Assembly: GCA_020055645.1 (NCBI GenBank)
Contig: CM034546.1
Location: 16,616,001 to 16,680,000, forward strand
DNA length: 64,000 nucleotides
From: Tomocerus qinae
Taxonomy: Eukaryota > Arthropoda > Collembola > Entomobryomorpha > Tomoceridae
Reading direction: 5' to 3'
Position numbers and translations under genes: made by a program. Shown one piece after another: positions 12,911-25,056 of this stretch. Below the pieces are notes generated by a model. The model searched no databases. It worked only from the letters and a program-made list of their open reading frames with translations, and was not told the origin of the DNA. Position 1 is the first letter of the stretch. Every line of letters starts with the position of its first letter.

Positions 12911-14554
12911 ACTACATAGAAGACATACATAATTGGCTAAACTCATTGATGTCACATAAATATCAGCATGGTACGTGGTGGTTGCACTGCCGCGTATGGA
13001 AACCCTGGAACGTTTCCAGCCAGTATATAGCTTGCAGTGCAAGGCGCGCAAGCAAAACGCTGGGAGCCGAGTGGTTGTCTATAGATGGATTCACTCAAAT
13101 GGCAAACGTATTGGCTTGACGTTTTATTGGGACCATTATCGATATCTTCTGATTACATATAGCAGTAAAAACGGTCATCCATGCAATTTATCCACATTTC
13201 TAACCAGACTTCAACAAATTATGACATGCATATAAACTGTGGAAAATGGGGTGGGGTAAAAGGCGTCATAGAAAAAGACATTTTGTCTATAAAATAAAGT
13301 ATTTTGGGCCAGGGTACAAGAATAAGAGAGATACAGCAGAGGCAATAGAAGAAGTCTTCTTTTCCATCGCACATACAACGAATACATTGTTCCATAATTA
13401 TATCACCATAAATAAGTTGAAGAAATAAACACTTATAAATGGAAAAAGCATTTCAGCAGAAGCGTGCTAATCCTATACTTAAAAAACGACGGAAAATACG
13501 ATTTTCTGTACTATGTGATTGTACGAGATAAATATAACATGGTAATGAATATTCAAATGAAGTCGAATTGAAGGATAATTCATTTTATTTGTAAAGTATT
13601 TACTGTAAGGACTTGTCTGTTTAAAACAACTTCCCAACGAATGTGCAATTCTGTCACAGATTCCGAATCAAAATTAGAACACAAAACTTAAAACCCGTAA
13701 AAATGGCTATGTATTTACTATATTACAACAATTACAAATGAGTCAAATATTCACTTATTTATATTATTAGGCCTCATTACTAATGCTGAATTTCAAATTG
13801 ATTGATTAGGCATTAATGTTTAATTTTAGACACAAAGCTAATGTTCACTCATATTGGACTTCCTCCTTTTATGAAATGTGAATTGCAACTGAAAACCTGC
13901 ATCATCCATGGCATAGATTGATATGTAGAGACATATGTTATACGCATAAACAGCTTTATTATGTAAAGATGTAGATTGTCAATGTCATATTTTCCACAAA
14001 AGATACGTACGTAAATATATCATTTATATTGATGCTATGCATAAGTTCAGACACTTTCACAAAAAACCAATAATATGCGTGTTGCAATTAAGTCGAAAGC
14101 TTATGAAGACTAGCATTACTATTCAAACCTCGGGCTAAATTAAATCGTGAATTTTTTCCACAAATTGTGACATACTTGCTTATTTCTGGACTCATTGGTA
14201 CCGATTGTCAACTATAATATAAATTTTGATTTGGTTTTTGTCGAAATAAAGCGTTTAACTGTCATGGAATTTAGTACTCGTTCTATGGCCTTTCGTACTT
14301 CTTCGTAGTACCATATATAGTTTTTCTATGGCCCATTTTACTTGGGACAAAATTACTTCTTTTTAGGGACAAAATGACTTCTATTATGGTCCCACAAAAC
14401 CGTTAGCCGGGAAAATGTTCGCACCACATTGAAAGTTTTAATGCAGATAGGTAAGGTACTTGTGGATCGCAGGAAATATGTCATTTATTTCCCCTTATTA
14501 CTTTTGGCGTTAAGATTTATTGTCATTTGTTTTTTGCTTAATTCGCAGTTTACC
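12911..14554. other. Intergenic DNA, two small unassigned open stretches
   Basis: A locally GC-richer island at about 12970-13100 has two overlapping plus-strand frames that I cannot assign. It contains the inverted partner (about 13070-13096) of the word at 11380-11406. A 60-codon basic frame (13246-13428) has no recognised motif. The rest is AT-rich and without features I can support. Confidence 0.4.
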
Positions 14555-15675
14555 GTTTATATTGACATTTGCTACATAAAAGGGAGTCATTTATGTTGTC
14601 TTATCTTTGTATATTTCCGGCATTATACGTACAGCAAACGTCTACACCCAAGCAGTTCTTCCGTTTGATAGCTAACATTGTAACAGATCAAATTAATTAT
14701 GCTTATTAGGATTCTTTATTTGAATATTCAAAATATAGAGTAATAAGGTATAATAATAATAATAATACTGTTTTTGAAATGCAAATGGTTTTATCAAAAT
14801 TGCGAACTGAAATATACAAATAAAAAATACAGCGACAAAAACTACGCAAAATATTATCATTTAAAACACATCTTTTTGATAATCACATAATATTGCTTAT
14901 TCTACATCTACACAATCAATGATATTTAAAAATCTACCCAAGCATTACTTTGAAAATTTTCCGCAAAATTGAAAGAGAAACTTTTAATTCAAGTCCTAAA
15001 AATTAAAATGAATTTGGAAAAGGGTGTATGTATCGAATTTTAATTTACCAGGCCCGGTCCAAACATTTCCTTGCTGCGATCCTGCCTCAATTTTGTAATG
15101 AATAATGTGCATCGCTTTAATGGGTTTTTTGATGAATCATTGTGTTCCCAATCCAGTGCAGTCCAGCAATTTATACAGGTAGGTTCCTCTTTTGTGTGAT
15201 TTGATTCGCATTGCATTGTTAGATTGCTACTGACGTGTGGGAATATCCACTTGTTATATAGTATTGTGACGTGACGCATTGTTCGGTTAGGACTTACCGG
15301 AACCAAGTTATAAAAGGTTCATTATATATATTAACTAATATGTCAAAAGTAACTACTGTAAGCATGCAAATCTTTTATTGACATTTGCCATATAAAAGTG
15401 GGTCATCGCGCCTAATCTTTTATGTTATCTCATCTTTGTGTATTTCCGACATTATATATATAGCAAACGTTTGCACCCAAGCGGTTGTACCACTTTGCAC
15501 ATTTCGTTGTAACAGGTAAAGTTACTTTTATTTAATATTATTACGATTCATTATTTGGATATTCCAATATTTCAAAGACTATGACTATTTTGCAATATAT
15601 ATATTAAAGGTATATTATGTTTTTAAAATGTAAATTGGGTTTTTCAAAATTGCGAACTGAAACAGAAAATTCAAT
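14555..15675. repeat. Three-part repeat A-B-A'
   Basis: Segment A (about 14555-14825) and A' (about 15375-15675) are diverged direct copies. They share TTGACATTTGC, ATAAAAG, TATTTCCG(G/A)CATTATA, CAGCAAACGT or its variant, CACCCAAGC, and CAAAATTGCGAACTGAAA at the end. They flank segment B (about 14826-15362), which recurs as a single copy at about 24208-24770. B ends in a TATAAAAGG word in both places. On the minus strand B holds an open stretch (15040-15306) whose central part is conserved in the second copy. Confidence 0.75.
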
Positions 15676-15779
15676 TTAAAAAGATATTCCATCAATAGTT
15701 AAGTTGTACACAAGTAGTAGAAATATAATATTTCTAAGGAATATTCATTCCAATAGTTGTTTTTATTCAAATATTTTCG

Positions 15780-15932
15780 ACTAATTTAAAATAGTTGTGA
15801 ATAATTTTAAATATCTTTGGGTAATTTAAAATAGGAGTAATTTAAACCAGTTTTGAGTAATTTAAAATATTTTGAGTAATTTAAAATATTTTTGAGTAAT
15901 TTAAAATATTTCTGAGTAATTTAAAATATTTA
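15780..15932. repeat. Minisatellite, about 22-bp unit
   Basis: At least six consecutive degenerate copies of a unit around GAGTAATTTAAAATATTT. The last four are nearly identical. It lies just outside repeat A' and before a fold-back element. Confidence 0.8.
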
Positions 15933-16069
15933 GTTTGATTAAATTCAATTACTTTGCTTATATGAATGCTTTTACTATGTTAGTTCCATCATGATGAAGG
16001 TTTTTGCATTTGCCTTCAATAAAATATCTAGCTACATAATAGTTATAGGCTATAACATAAAATATACAA

Positions 16070-16291
16070 TGGTGACCAAATAACTTTGAACGATAAGATT
16101 GAAGAATGATAAAACCAATAAGAAAATATAATAGATGAGTTCGCGCTTTCAGTGAGCACGAACAATATGACATTTGTGCTAAAGTAAGCACTTTTGTTCG
16201 TGCTCACTGAAATGCGAGCTCGTCTATTATATTTTCTTATCGGTTTTGTTATTCTTCAATCTTGTCGTCAAAGTTATTTGGTCACCAAATA
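16070..16291. repeat. Fold-back (MITE-like) element
   Basis: Two inverted arms of about 95 bp (16070-16165 and 16197-16291) are roughly 90 percent alike. They run from TGGTGACCAAATAACTTT inward to CAGTGAGCACGAAC and are separated by about 30 bp. No coding capacity and no clear target duplication, so the class is not assigned. Confidence 0.8.
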
Positions 16292-16370
16292 GTACTTTTG
16301 TAATTACATAACTCATCAGGATTGAAATACAGCAGTAATTACATAAATACCTATAAAGTTATTGTAGTAA

Positions 16371-16385
16371 TTAGGTTAGGTTAGG
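16371..16385 (+). repeat. Short interstitial TTAGG array
   Basis: Three exact TTAGG units. TTAGG is the usual arthropod telomere repeat. The last unit overlaps the 8-bp target duplication (GGTTAGGT) of the element that starts at 16387, so it may be a target preference and not an old telomere. Confidence 0.6.
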
Positions 16386-16386
16386 T

Positions 16387-16652
16387 CATTGAACAAAAAA
16401 GGACCGTTTTTGCCTTTTACCTTTTTTATAAAAAAGGTAGGAGTACGATTTTAAAAAAGCAGTCCTTTATTGCCTTTTTACCTTTTTTGATGTAACAACT
16501 TGCCCCATTTACTTCCACTTTACATGTAAATAAGGTAAAAAAGGTTAAAAGGACTGCTTTTTTAGAAAAAGTAGTATACTTTTTACCTTTTTTGTAAAAA
16601 AGGAGTACTTTTTACCTTTTTTGTATAAAAGGAGTACCTTTTTTGTTCCCTA
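16387..16652. mobile_element. Non-autonomous hAT-like element, 266 bp
   Basis: The element is flanked by a perfect 8-bp direct repeat GGTTAGGT (16379-16386 and 16653-16660), the duplication length typical of hAT transposons. The ends are imperfect inverted repeats (CATTGAACAAAAAAGG against TAGGGAACAAAAAAGG). The interior is a fold-back of CCTTTTTTACC and GCAGTCCTTT motifs in both orientations. There is no transposase, so it would depend on an element elsewhere. Confidence 0.7.
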
Positions 16653-16660
16653 GGTTAGGT

Positions 16661-17919
16661 TCTTTAAAAGCGGGTCCCAGTATGCCACAGGCATTTCATG
16701 GCGCAATTTTTAAAATGTGCACCCCATGTCTTACTTCAACCGTTTTATGTACCTAAGGATGCGATATTTATCGACAATCATGGGATTGTTAACATTTGAT
16801 TGTTTTCTGTCTTAATGTTTTTATAGTAAATATATGCAAAATGTGCATACCTTGTGCTATTTCTCCTTAATATTAAATTACCTATGCTTTCATTACATAT
16901 GCCTATTTATATTTCTTATTGGTATTAGTACTGCACTGTGGACAAATCGCTCTTAGTAAACCTTGAACCAGAATGGCGACGATATTTGCCAGTTTATGAC
17001 CTACATATCAAATGCGTTAACTATAATTATCGCAACCTTGGAAATACGTAAATTTTTAGGTCGTCAAAGCGCGGGTCAAGTAATTTATTGGTAAATTTTT
17101 TATCATTAATAATAACAATATGTTAATTTACATGGTATAAAATGGCTTAACCCATCCGTTACGGAATTATTTTTTTTGAGGCTCGGATTTGATATTTCAG
17201 TATCACACTACTTTGGGCTACAGAAACATTTTTTACATTGATCATATTATTGAAATCTGCAAAGCTCCCGAGATAATGCCCGTTACCATATGGAAACGCT
17301 AGGAACTTGTAGGGTCAAAAATAAATAATACGCAAAATGTGGAATAAATGTAATTCATGGCGACTGCATGTTCAAATATCGACTTAAATATGACATTTTG
17401 TCGACATTTATAAAAATCAGCAAGCACGCATCCAGTAGGGGGTGGGGTGGGCGCAGCGCCCACCCCACCCACCAAGACCTACATCTAAGAAAAAGAGAAG
17501 ATTTTGCCCAGGAAAAAGCCAAAAATTGCAAAAAATGTTCGTGCATTGCGCGAATATGTCTCATTATTTTTGTTTTCGCCCCCCCTTTAAATTTCTGGAT
17601 ACGTGCCAGGAAAGCAGACAAGCGACGTCACACTTCTTGCACATGTCAGGATTTTTGTTAACATCGTCATCTTTTATTATCCACCGCCTGTGCAACGTAA
17701 TACTCATCTGAACATTTGTAAGCTTGGTAAAACTAGCGACGTCAACTAATGATAGCGTATCCATAGTCTGCTTAATGCTTAGTCCCGTAAAACCTAACCC
17801 ATCCCTTTCGACTTCCTTTCCAAGGGGTACTCGGATAATTCTAAAGACGGGGGACTAGATTTAGGCAGCAGGATCTCGTTACCCCAATTGTCCCGTTGCG
17901 TCTGTTTCCGACGTTGCCC
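16661..17919. other. Intergenic DNA, no gene seen
   Basis: No supported coding sequence. It holds one GC-rich perfect hairpin (17440-17470, listed separately). Frames read across that hairpin on both strands are compositional artefacts of the palindrome. Confidence 0.45.
17440..17470. repeat. Perfect GC-rich palindrome
   Basis: Fifteen-base arms (17440-17454 and 17456-17470, core GGTGGGGTGGGCGC) are exactly complementary around a single A at 17455. It stands alone in an AT-rich background. It is not followed by a T run, so it does not look like a transcription terminator. Confidence 0.85.
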
Positions 17920-18235
17920 CCTCCCCCTTGGCCTCAAGTTTGGCCACTTAACCTATTACCTTAATTTATTTCCTTCGTTGTCTCAAGTGTTTCTAATGTG
18001 CCTTCTAATCAATTGAATTTGTTGCCTCCTTTGCCCTCAATATAGCGCACATACACTTCTATTTACATTTACTAAGCCTGGGGCGACGGCGGCAACGAAT
18101 TCAATAAATTAGATAGGCACATTAGATTAATATAGAAGCCCTTGGAATAACGGGGAAAAATTAAGGTAATGAAACAAGTAGTCAAACTTGGAGCAAAGGG
18201 GGAGGGGGCAATTAGGGCAACGTCATCGATGCCTA
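17920..18235. repeat. Long imperfect fold-back
   Basis: Two arms of about 150 bp (about 17920-18068 and 18072-18235) are inverted copies of each other. They share GACGTTGCC, GCCCCCTCCCCC, CAAGTTTG, ATTACCTTAATTT, TCTAATGTGCC and GAATT(C/T)GTTGCC in order. The turn lies near 18070. No coding sequence or target duplication was recognised. Confidence 0.7.
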
Positions 18236-19375
18236 AATTCAGCCTAAACGGGGGTTGGAGAGAGTAAAGGTGGGTAGGGATTTGTTCAATGGGTCGATAT
18301 ATATCCAAATCCAGTGGAATCTCAGTTAGCCCCAACCTCCCCACCCACCATCTAGGGGGTGGGGCGGTTAGAACCGTGACCTCCAGTAAAGATTCGATGG
18401 AGCATTGGGGGTCATGCTTAAGTATACTGAGATATAGAGGTGGTTTGAGACTAACTGTCACACACAGCTTGCTGCACTAACTGACATCATATCATCCTAG
18501 AGTATCCAAATGGTAACACTGACGCTTGCAGCGACACAGCGCTCAAAGCGTTTTATGAATTTGGTAATTTAGTCTATTGTCGATAATTATGGATACTGAA
18601 AACTCATTCTAAACACTAACAAGGGTAAAATTATTTCCCATTTCGTGTCTATTAATTTTTGAAAAAAATATTCCTTAGTTTTGCAGATATGATTCGAATG
18701 CATAAATTCGAAATTTCATAAAAAATCGAAGAAAGTGCAAAATTTGATGCTTTTTTGTAAAATGTGGAAGGACATGCATTAGTGATGATTAATAAGTGGC
18801 GGCATGCATTTTATAAAATCTTGTCTACAAGATAAAAATATTTGAATCAGTTGTCCTTGACTGTTATCATATGGTAACCGTAGTAAGGAACGGGTTAAAT
18901 ATGTGTACTTGTTTCGAACAGAAAGATATGGATTCAGAAACTTCGTGTTCCGAAAATGATAACGAACGATCTCCTGGTTGCTCAAGGTAAGATTTTGGTA
19001 TTAGGAAAATTCGTTAACGGAGTTATCAAATTATCGTAGATATGCATAACATTTACATTTTTGTAAACCCCAACGATATCTCCTATTTATTATAAGTGTG
19101 CGTTGATGTATGTCGGTACCGTTTTTGTAATGACTAAACAGCCCATACTGATTTGGCTTTGTAAAGATTTTTTAATGTGTTATTACGCAGCCGTAGAGAA
19201 TATTTCTACATTTTTCTAGAACACTGTCCGTGCTAGGTTTAACCTAGTATTGTGAAAGGCTCCAACTCCCAGACCTAATATTCTTACAACTTGATACCAA
19301 AAAATGCAACCTGAAAACCGCCTTTTTGCGTTTTTGAATCCAAAACCCAGGGTTTTGGCAGTTTGATATTAAAAA
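18236..19375. other. Intergenic DNA, no gene seen
   Basis: A GC-richer patch at about 18330-18370 gives short frames on both strands without motifs. Nothing else is supported up to the LINE target duplication at 19376. Confidence 0.4.
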
Positions 19376-19630
19376 CCCCAACCCGGGTAGATAGATAGTT
19401 TATTGTGCCTCAAAATTTAGGCCGCAGCCCACAACACAATATCCATTAAATACGTACGAATTAATTTCATGACAACAAATATTTAAGTTTGGTATACAGT
19501 ATGTTTATAAACTTACAATAACAATTCACAACTTTTTCTACGAAATTATATATTACTCATTTAGTGTCCACGCTCTTAACCTTAGTGCTTGAATAACATA
19601 ATTGTAAAATTGGTGAACCATTAACTCATT

Positions 19631-22600
19631 TTAAAATTTTAAACAATTGTAATATGTATCTTCGTTACAATCCGTAATATGAGGTATATAATACCTTCTT
19701 AAGGGTTCGAACACTTTACATTTCACTAAGAAGTGATACAAGTCATCAAAATTACTACCAGAATCAAAATTACAAATTGAGCAACTTACTTTAGGGTCAA
19801 AAGAGTATTTGTTTGCGAAAGAGAATAGACGGAAAAAATAATTACCACTCATTCTAATTTGGCTTATTATTCTAACTTTATCCATAGAGATATTCATATT
19901 TAAATATTTTTCCCGTCCGGATTCGCATCTTATTTTTGAGTAGAAAGTGCTGTAGCTGGAATCTGTGACCCTTTGGATATCATTCTCTCGACAGTCAGAA
20001 TTTACAGTTTCCAGTATTTTAGTCATATTTTCAGTCACAATAGCTGAAGACTGGGCTTCCCAGGCGTTCCCGAATCCAAATTTTTCAAGTTAACTTTTTA
20101 GACTGCTAACCCAATTAACTTCCGACTTATTATTAATTGCTAACATTTTTAACTTTTCATAAATAAGTTTTGGCCATCTATCACATTCCATGTCCAATAT
20201 TTTTATCCAAAACAATAATATTCGTTTTACTAATATAGACATGCATGAAGTTCTGTTACATTTTTACCTGACCATGTATCCTGGGGTCCCATTTGGTAGT
20301 CTCAGTAGGCGTTTCAGGAAATTGACTTGTACCTTTTCGATCTCGTCCTGTTGAGAGAGTCCCCATACTTCACTGCCATACATAACCGTGGGAAGTACAC
20401 AAGAGTCTAGAAGTTTTGTTTTCGACCACCACTTCTTGAATTTTGCTTTTCCAATGATTTCAAATATTTTTGTCGTCTTCAAGATCGCCTGTGCCTTAAG
20501 GATTTCAGCTGCTTTTTTGAAATTACCGTTAATAGTAAAAACGATTCCGAGGTAGGCGTACGTCCTTACAATTTCCAATTCTTTCCCTTTGTAGTAGAAG
20601 CTGTCAGTTTTGATAATTCGTCCCCCTTTGTTGAAGATCATTATTTTTGTTTTTTCCGTATTCACGTTTAAATTTAGATTGGTACAATATATTTCCAAAA
20701 GTTTCAATTTTGAACGAAGACTGGCTGGGGAGTCTGCAATCAAACAGAAATCGTCGGCGTAGGCAAGTATATGTATGTGAGTTTTATGAGTTATGCTAAC
20801 GCCCCGTGCTTTATTTTTGTTAAAAAATTCTTCAATGCCGCTTATAAATAGGCTGAAGAGGAGGGGCGACAAAATTTCCCCCTGGGAGGTACCCTGAGTG
20901 AAATTTACACTTTTAGAAAGTCCTTGTCGTGTCCGTATCTTCATTTGCGCTGAGCTATATAGGTCAGATAAAATACGCAGTAATTTGCTGCTAACGCCAA
21001 GGTCGTAGAGCTTCTGCCATAGTAGGTTATGGCCAAGCGAATCGAAACATCTGGCGTAATCAATAAACACGGCGTACAATTTTCTTTTTCTTCGGAGTCT
21101 TAGGTTAATTATACTACTCAGCGAGAAAATATGGTCGGCGCATCCTATGCTTTCCTAAAACCGGCTTGGCATTCGGGAAGAATATCGTTAGCTTCTGCCC
21201 ATTCCGTCAACCTAGTGTGTAGTATACTTGTGTAGATTTTTAGCATTACATTTAGGAGGGAAATTCCTCTATAGTTTTCCATATTCCCCTTATCTCCTTT
21301 TTTGAAAAGATTTACAATTTCTATTTCAGACCACTTTTTCGGCATTTTTTCGGTTTCCATAATCTTGTTTAACAAATGCAGGAAATATTTAATCCATTCT
21401 TCTGGTAATCCTTTCATAAATTCATTAGTGATCTTCTCTGTTCCAAGACTTTTATTATTTCCTGAGTTTCTGATTGAATCCATTAGTTCTTGCGGGGTTA
21501 TTTGTTTTGTAAAGTCGTGACTGGCACCGTCTTGCAAAAGTAGCGCAATCGAGGGTTCTCTGGCTGGCATCTTTGACTCATAAAATTCTTCCCACTTACT
21601 AGCTGGGATGTCACTCAAAAGTGTCGGGATTTTTTTGACAGATCTATAAATCTTCCAGAATTCTGTTCCGCTTTTGTCATTTTCTAATCTAGTCTGGATA
21701 TTCCCAAAATATTCAGATTCTTTTTCTTTCAACAATTTTTTTGTGACTTGTTTCTGAACATGGTAAGCCTTCCAGTTCTGTAAATGGGGGAATTTCTTAC
21801 AGTTGTTTAGTAGTTTGTTTCGCTGTCGTTTTGATTTCACACAATCTTTATCTTCCCAAGGGTTTAATTTGGAATACGGATTTATCCGAGCTGTAATTTG
21901 CATTCCTGACATCTCAGCTGCATGCGTAATTGCTTGGGCCATGTTATTGTAAAGTTCTTCTGTCGAGTCTTCTTCAGTATAATTTGCTGGTGGCAACTTC
22001 TCCTGAAACAAGGCGATTTTTGAGCTATCCCATTTAAGTCTTGTAGTTTTACTATGAGCATGTTCTAGTTTTGTTTTTGCTGACTTCACACCAGGGATAT
22101 TTAGTGTTAGTTGTACTTGTCTATGGTCTGAAGAATAGTCATTTAAAACTTCCATGTTGTCGATCATGTTTAGTGCTGAATAATTTATTACAAAGAGGTC
22201 AATTAAACTTACACCATTTGGCCCAATGTATGTTTGCTGTCCTGGTGTATCCGCAAAAGTTCTCCCATTTAGTATTATATAAGATTTTTCTTCCAAAGTA
22301 CTAGTCTCTTTCCTCGTTTATCTTTGTAGGTGTCACAAGTAGATCGCTTAGTGTTAACTTGACCGTAAAGGACGAGATCTTCATCAACTGAACCAAGGTC
22401 ACCAATTCTTGCGTTGAAATCTCCACCGATGATAACAGGAACACTGGGGAAATTTTCTTCCAAATCAGATAGAAGTTCTTCCAAAGTTTCAGCTGCGTAA
22501 TCAAAATTCGTTTTCTGGTTAATGTATACGGTTCCAAAAATTACAGATCCCTCTCCATTTCTGAAATTAAAATGAACAAAAATCCACATTGAAGTATTTG

Positions 22601-22907
22601 AAATAATGCTAGCTATCGTGAAAGTCTCTTTTCTGTACAGTATTGAAATTCCTCCACTGGCCCTTCCCCTTTGTCTGCATTTTATGGCTGGTGAGTGAAT
22701 TTGAGAGAAGTGATCAGCTGAGTTTTCCAAAACATGATTCTTGCCACTAGTGTCCCACGTTTCGCAAAAACCTATGAGATCATTTTTTAACAATTCTTCT
22801 TTTTCCTTTTTTTCCATTTTATTCAGAGTTTTAGCTCCTTTTATATTCCAAATTTGAGATTTAATGAAATTTGTATTATTCGATGATGATTTTCGATGGG
22901 TGTCCAT
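19631..22907 (-). pseudogene. LINE ORF2: AP-like endonuclease and reverse transcriptase, broken
   Basis: The N-terminal part (22275-22907) is an exonuclease-endonuclease-phosphatase type nuclease, with KSQIWNIKGAK at the start, CETWDT, and GGDFNARIGD. A frameshift near 22290 leads into 21145-22296, which carries the nuclease end, a linker and the RT fingers (ENYRGISLLNVMLKIY). Another frameshift near 21140 leads into 20264-21079, with the RT palm (AVFIDYARCFDSL, QGEILSPLLFSLF, catalytic YADD near 20755-20766). In-frame stops at about 20261 and 20090 precede a C-terminal segment (19631-20038) with a Cys/His-containing motif (C-x2-C-x8-H-x5-C). This makes at least two frameshifts and two stops. 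Confidence 0.88.
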
Positions 22908-23006
22908 CTCGTCTAGATGTTTTTGAGTTTGAAATTTTGTAAATATTTTCTTCCTATTCGTATTTAAGAGGCAGGAAGGATATTGTGTTGTTGGCCGGCC
23001 GAATTC

Positions 23007-23753
23007 CTATTCTACATATTCCCTTCCATCAATGAAGAGTTTATCCAGTCGAAAGGTTGCCCGTTTGCCGTTTTCCCTGGCTTCTTTGAATTTAGGCATT
23101 AACAGTTTTCTGGCTTCACGGATTTTAATGGGCAGATCCTCCTTAATAGATATATTTGATTCTTTAGGTATATTTTTGCACCCCGAAAAAACTCTGTACT
23201 TACTGTCGGACGAGGTTAGTTCCACCAGCATTGGGGCAGGGTTACCTGCATTTGATTTTCCAATTCTGTGACACGTGACGACTGCTGTAGGTTGTTTGAG
23301 GGTGGTTGAGAAGAAACCTTCGACTACCTGACGTCTTTTGGGGGGAAACTTTTCGTCTTCTTCTTTATATTCGAGGCCATATATGATTATATTTTTTTGA
23401 CCGCACTTGCGTTTCAATTTCCATTTGAAAATTTTCTACTTGTGTTTTGATATTATTGATGTCGATTTTAAGGTCTTCAACCTCTGCTTTTTGTTCATTT
23501 TTTGATCGTCCAGTTGCTTTTCTAACTTTGATATTCGTTTCTCCTGGTCAGATAAAAATACGACATTTTCCTTGCAGACTTTGTAGATTAACTCCAAACT
23601 TGTATTTAGTTTCTCCAGTAGGGTGGCAACTGTGAGAGCTTTTCCATTTTCTGATGTCTTTGGAATAAGAAAGTCGTCAAGGTCACCGATAGTAGACATG
23701 TTTTCTTCGTGGTTTAGATTAGTGTTTGGTATGGTGCTGACTTTGAATCCCAA
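23007..23753 (-). pseudogene. LINE ORF1: coiled coil plus RNA-binding-like domain, broken
   Basis: The segment 23436-23753 ends in a heptad-rich stretch. The coiled coil continues in a second frame (about 23400-23500), and the original frame resumes at 23007-23417 with KNIIIYGLEY and a C-terminal part containing DLPIKIREARKLLMPKFKEA. This pattern (coiled coil, then an RRM-like domain, then a basic C-terminal domain) is what L1-type ORF1 proteins show, and they bind the element RNA as oligomers. Two frameshifts are visible, the second at a run of seven A residues near 23390-23400. Confidence 0.75.
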
Positions 23754-24207
23754 TTTTTGAGGTTTTTTAAAGAAATTATTTTTAAGTTTTTGAGTTTGAC
23801 AAGGTCAAGAAGGAATTACTGTAACTTTTTGCACGAGTATTTGATTAGAAAGTATGCTTTATATTTCAAATTCTTAGGTTTTTAATTGAAAAATTTAGGA
23901 CAGCAAAATTTTTACGTGCGTTCAAATAGACCGCGCCAAGGAAGCCCCCAACCCGGGTATTTGAGTAACAAACAGCAAAACAGTCCGAGTTGTTCCCATT
24001 CATGGGGGAACAGATGAAAGCGAATCTCACTCCATTTATTGGGCTATTTATTTCACGAGAAGAAATATTTAAAATTGGAACCGAGAAATGGAAAGTGTAA
24101 CGCTTCTCCAATCCCTGTACCCTTGCCAAAGAATTATATTTAACTAGATGTCTGCTGACTTCAACTCACGAAGTTGTGATACTTTACCAGCTTTCAATAC
24201 CAATGAA

Positions 24208-24770
24208 AATACAGCGATAAAAATTGTGCATATCACATAATCATTTAAAACACAATTTTTTGATAGTATTCCCCTTAGTGCTTATTCTACATCATTAAAA
24301 TCAATTATATTTAAAAATCTACCCAAGCATTACTATTCAAATTTTCCATAAACTTAAAAGAGAAAATTTTATTTCAAATCCTAAAAATTAAAATGAATTT
24401 GGAAAAGGGTATGAGTATCGAAATTTAATTTACCTGGCCCGTCCTAAACTTTTTCTGGCTGCGATCCTGCCTCAATTTTGTAATGAATAATGTGCATCGC
24501 TTTTAATGGGTTTTTTGATGAATCATTGTGTTCCCAATCCAGTGCAGTCCAGCAATTTATACAGGTAGATTCCTCTTTTGTGTGATTTGATTCGCATTGC
24601 ATTGTTAGATTGCTACTGCCGTGTTGGAATATTCACTTGTAATAACATAGTATTGTGGGATCGTGACGTGTCGCATTGTTTGGTTATGACTTACCGGAAC
24701 CACGTTATAAAAGGTTCATTATAAATACCGACTAATATGACTAATATGTCAAAATCCACTACATCTCTCT
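24208..24770. repeat. Second copy of repeat B
   Basis: About 560 bp closely similar to 14826-15362, with the middle part (about 24450-24620) nearly identical. It lies directly upstream of the first chitin synthase exon I can place and ends in TATAAAAGG near 24706, so part of it could serve as a promoter. Segment A, which flanks B in the other location, is absent here. Confidence 0.75.
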
Positions 24771-25056
24771 AGGCATTCAAATCTTCTTTAGCTCATGCTA
24801 ACTGCCATGTGGTTATTGCGCTTTCTAGAAACCGGTTTAATCCTAAACATAACTTTTTTAGAAAGTCAAACTTGGGACATGGTTAAAGAGGTTTCAAAAT
24901 TTGACAACCACTACAACAACAAACCTGAATATTTAATGGTGGTTATAAAAGTAAGTGTCTCAAATATAACTAATTTTACTGGTTACCAACGGCGTAATTA
25001 TGATATGGTGAGTAATTATACAACATTAATTAATACAGGTGGTTATGTGCGCAATA

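Larger units (their letters stand above)
19390..23945 (-). mobile_element. Full-length but mutated LINE with 14-bp target duplication
   Basis: The element is bounded by the exact direct repeat CCCCAACCCGGGTA (19376-19389 and 23946-23959). On the minus strand it has a 5' UTR of about 190 nt, ORF1 and ORF2. The latter encodes an endonuclease and a reverse transcriptase, with no RNase H seen. The 3' end is a short tetranucleotide tail (CTATCTATC) just after an AATAAA, not a poly(A) run. The layout and motifs fit the CR1/Jockey-like group of LINEs, which I infer from general form only. Several frame breaks make this copy inactive. Confidence 0.9.
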
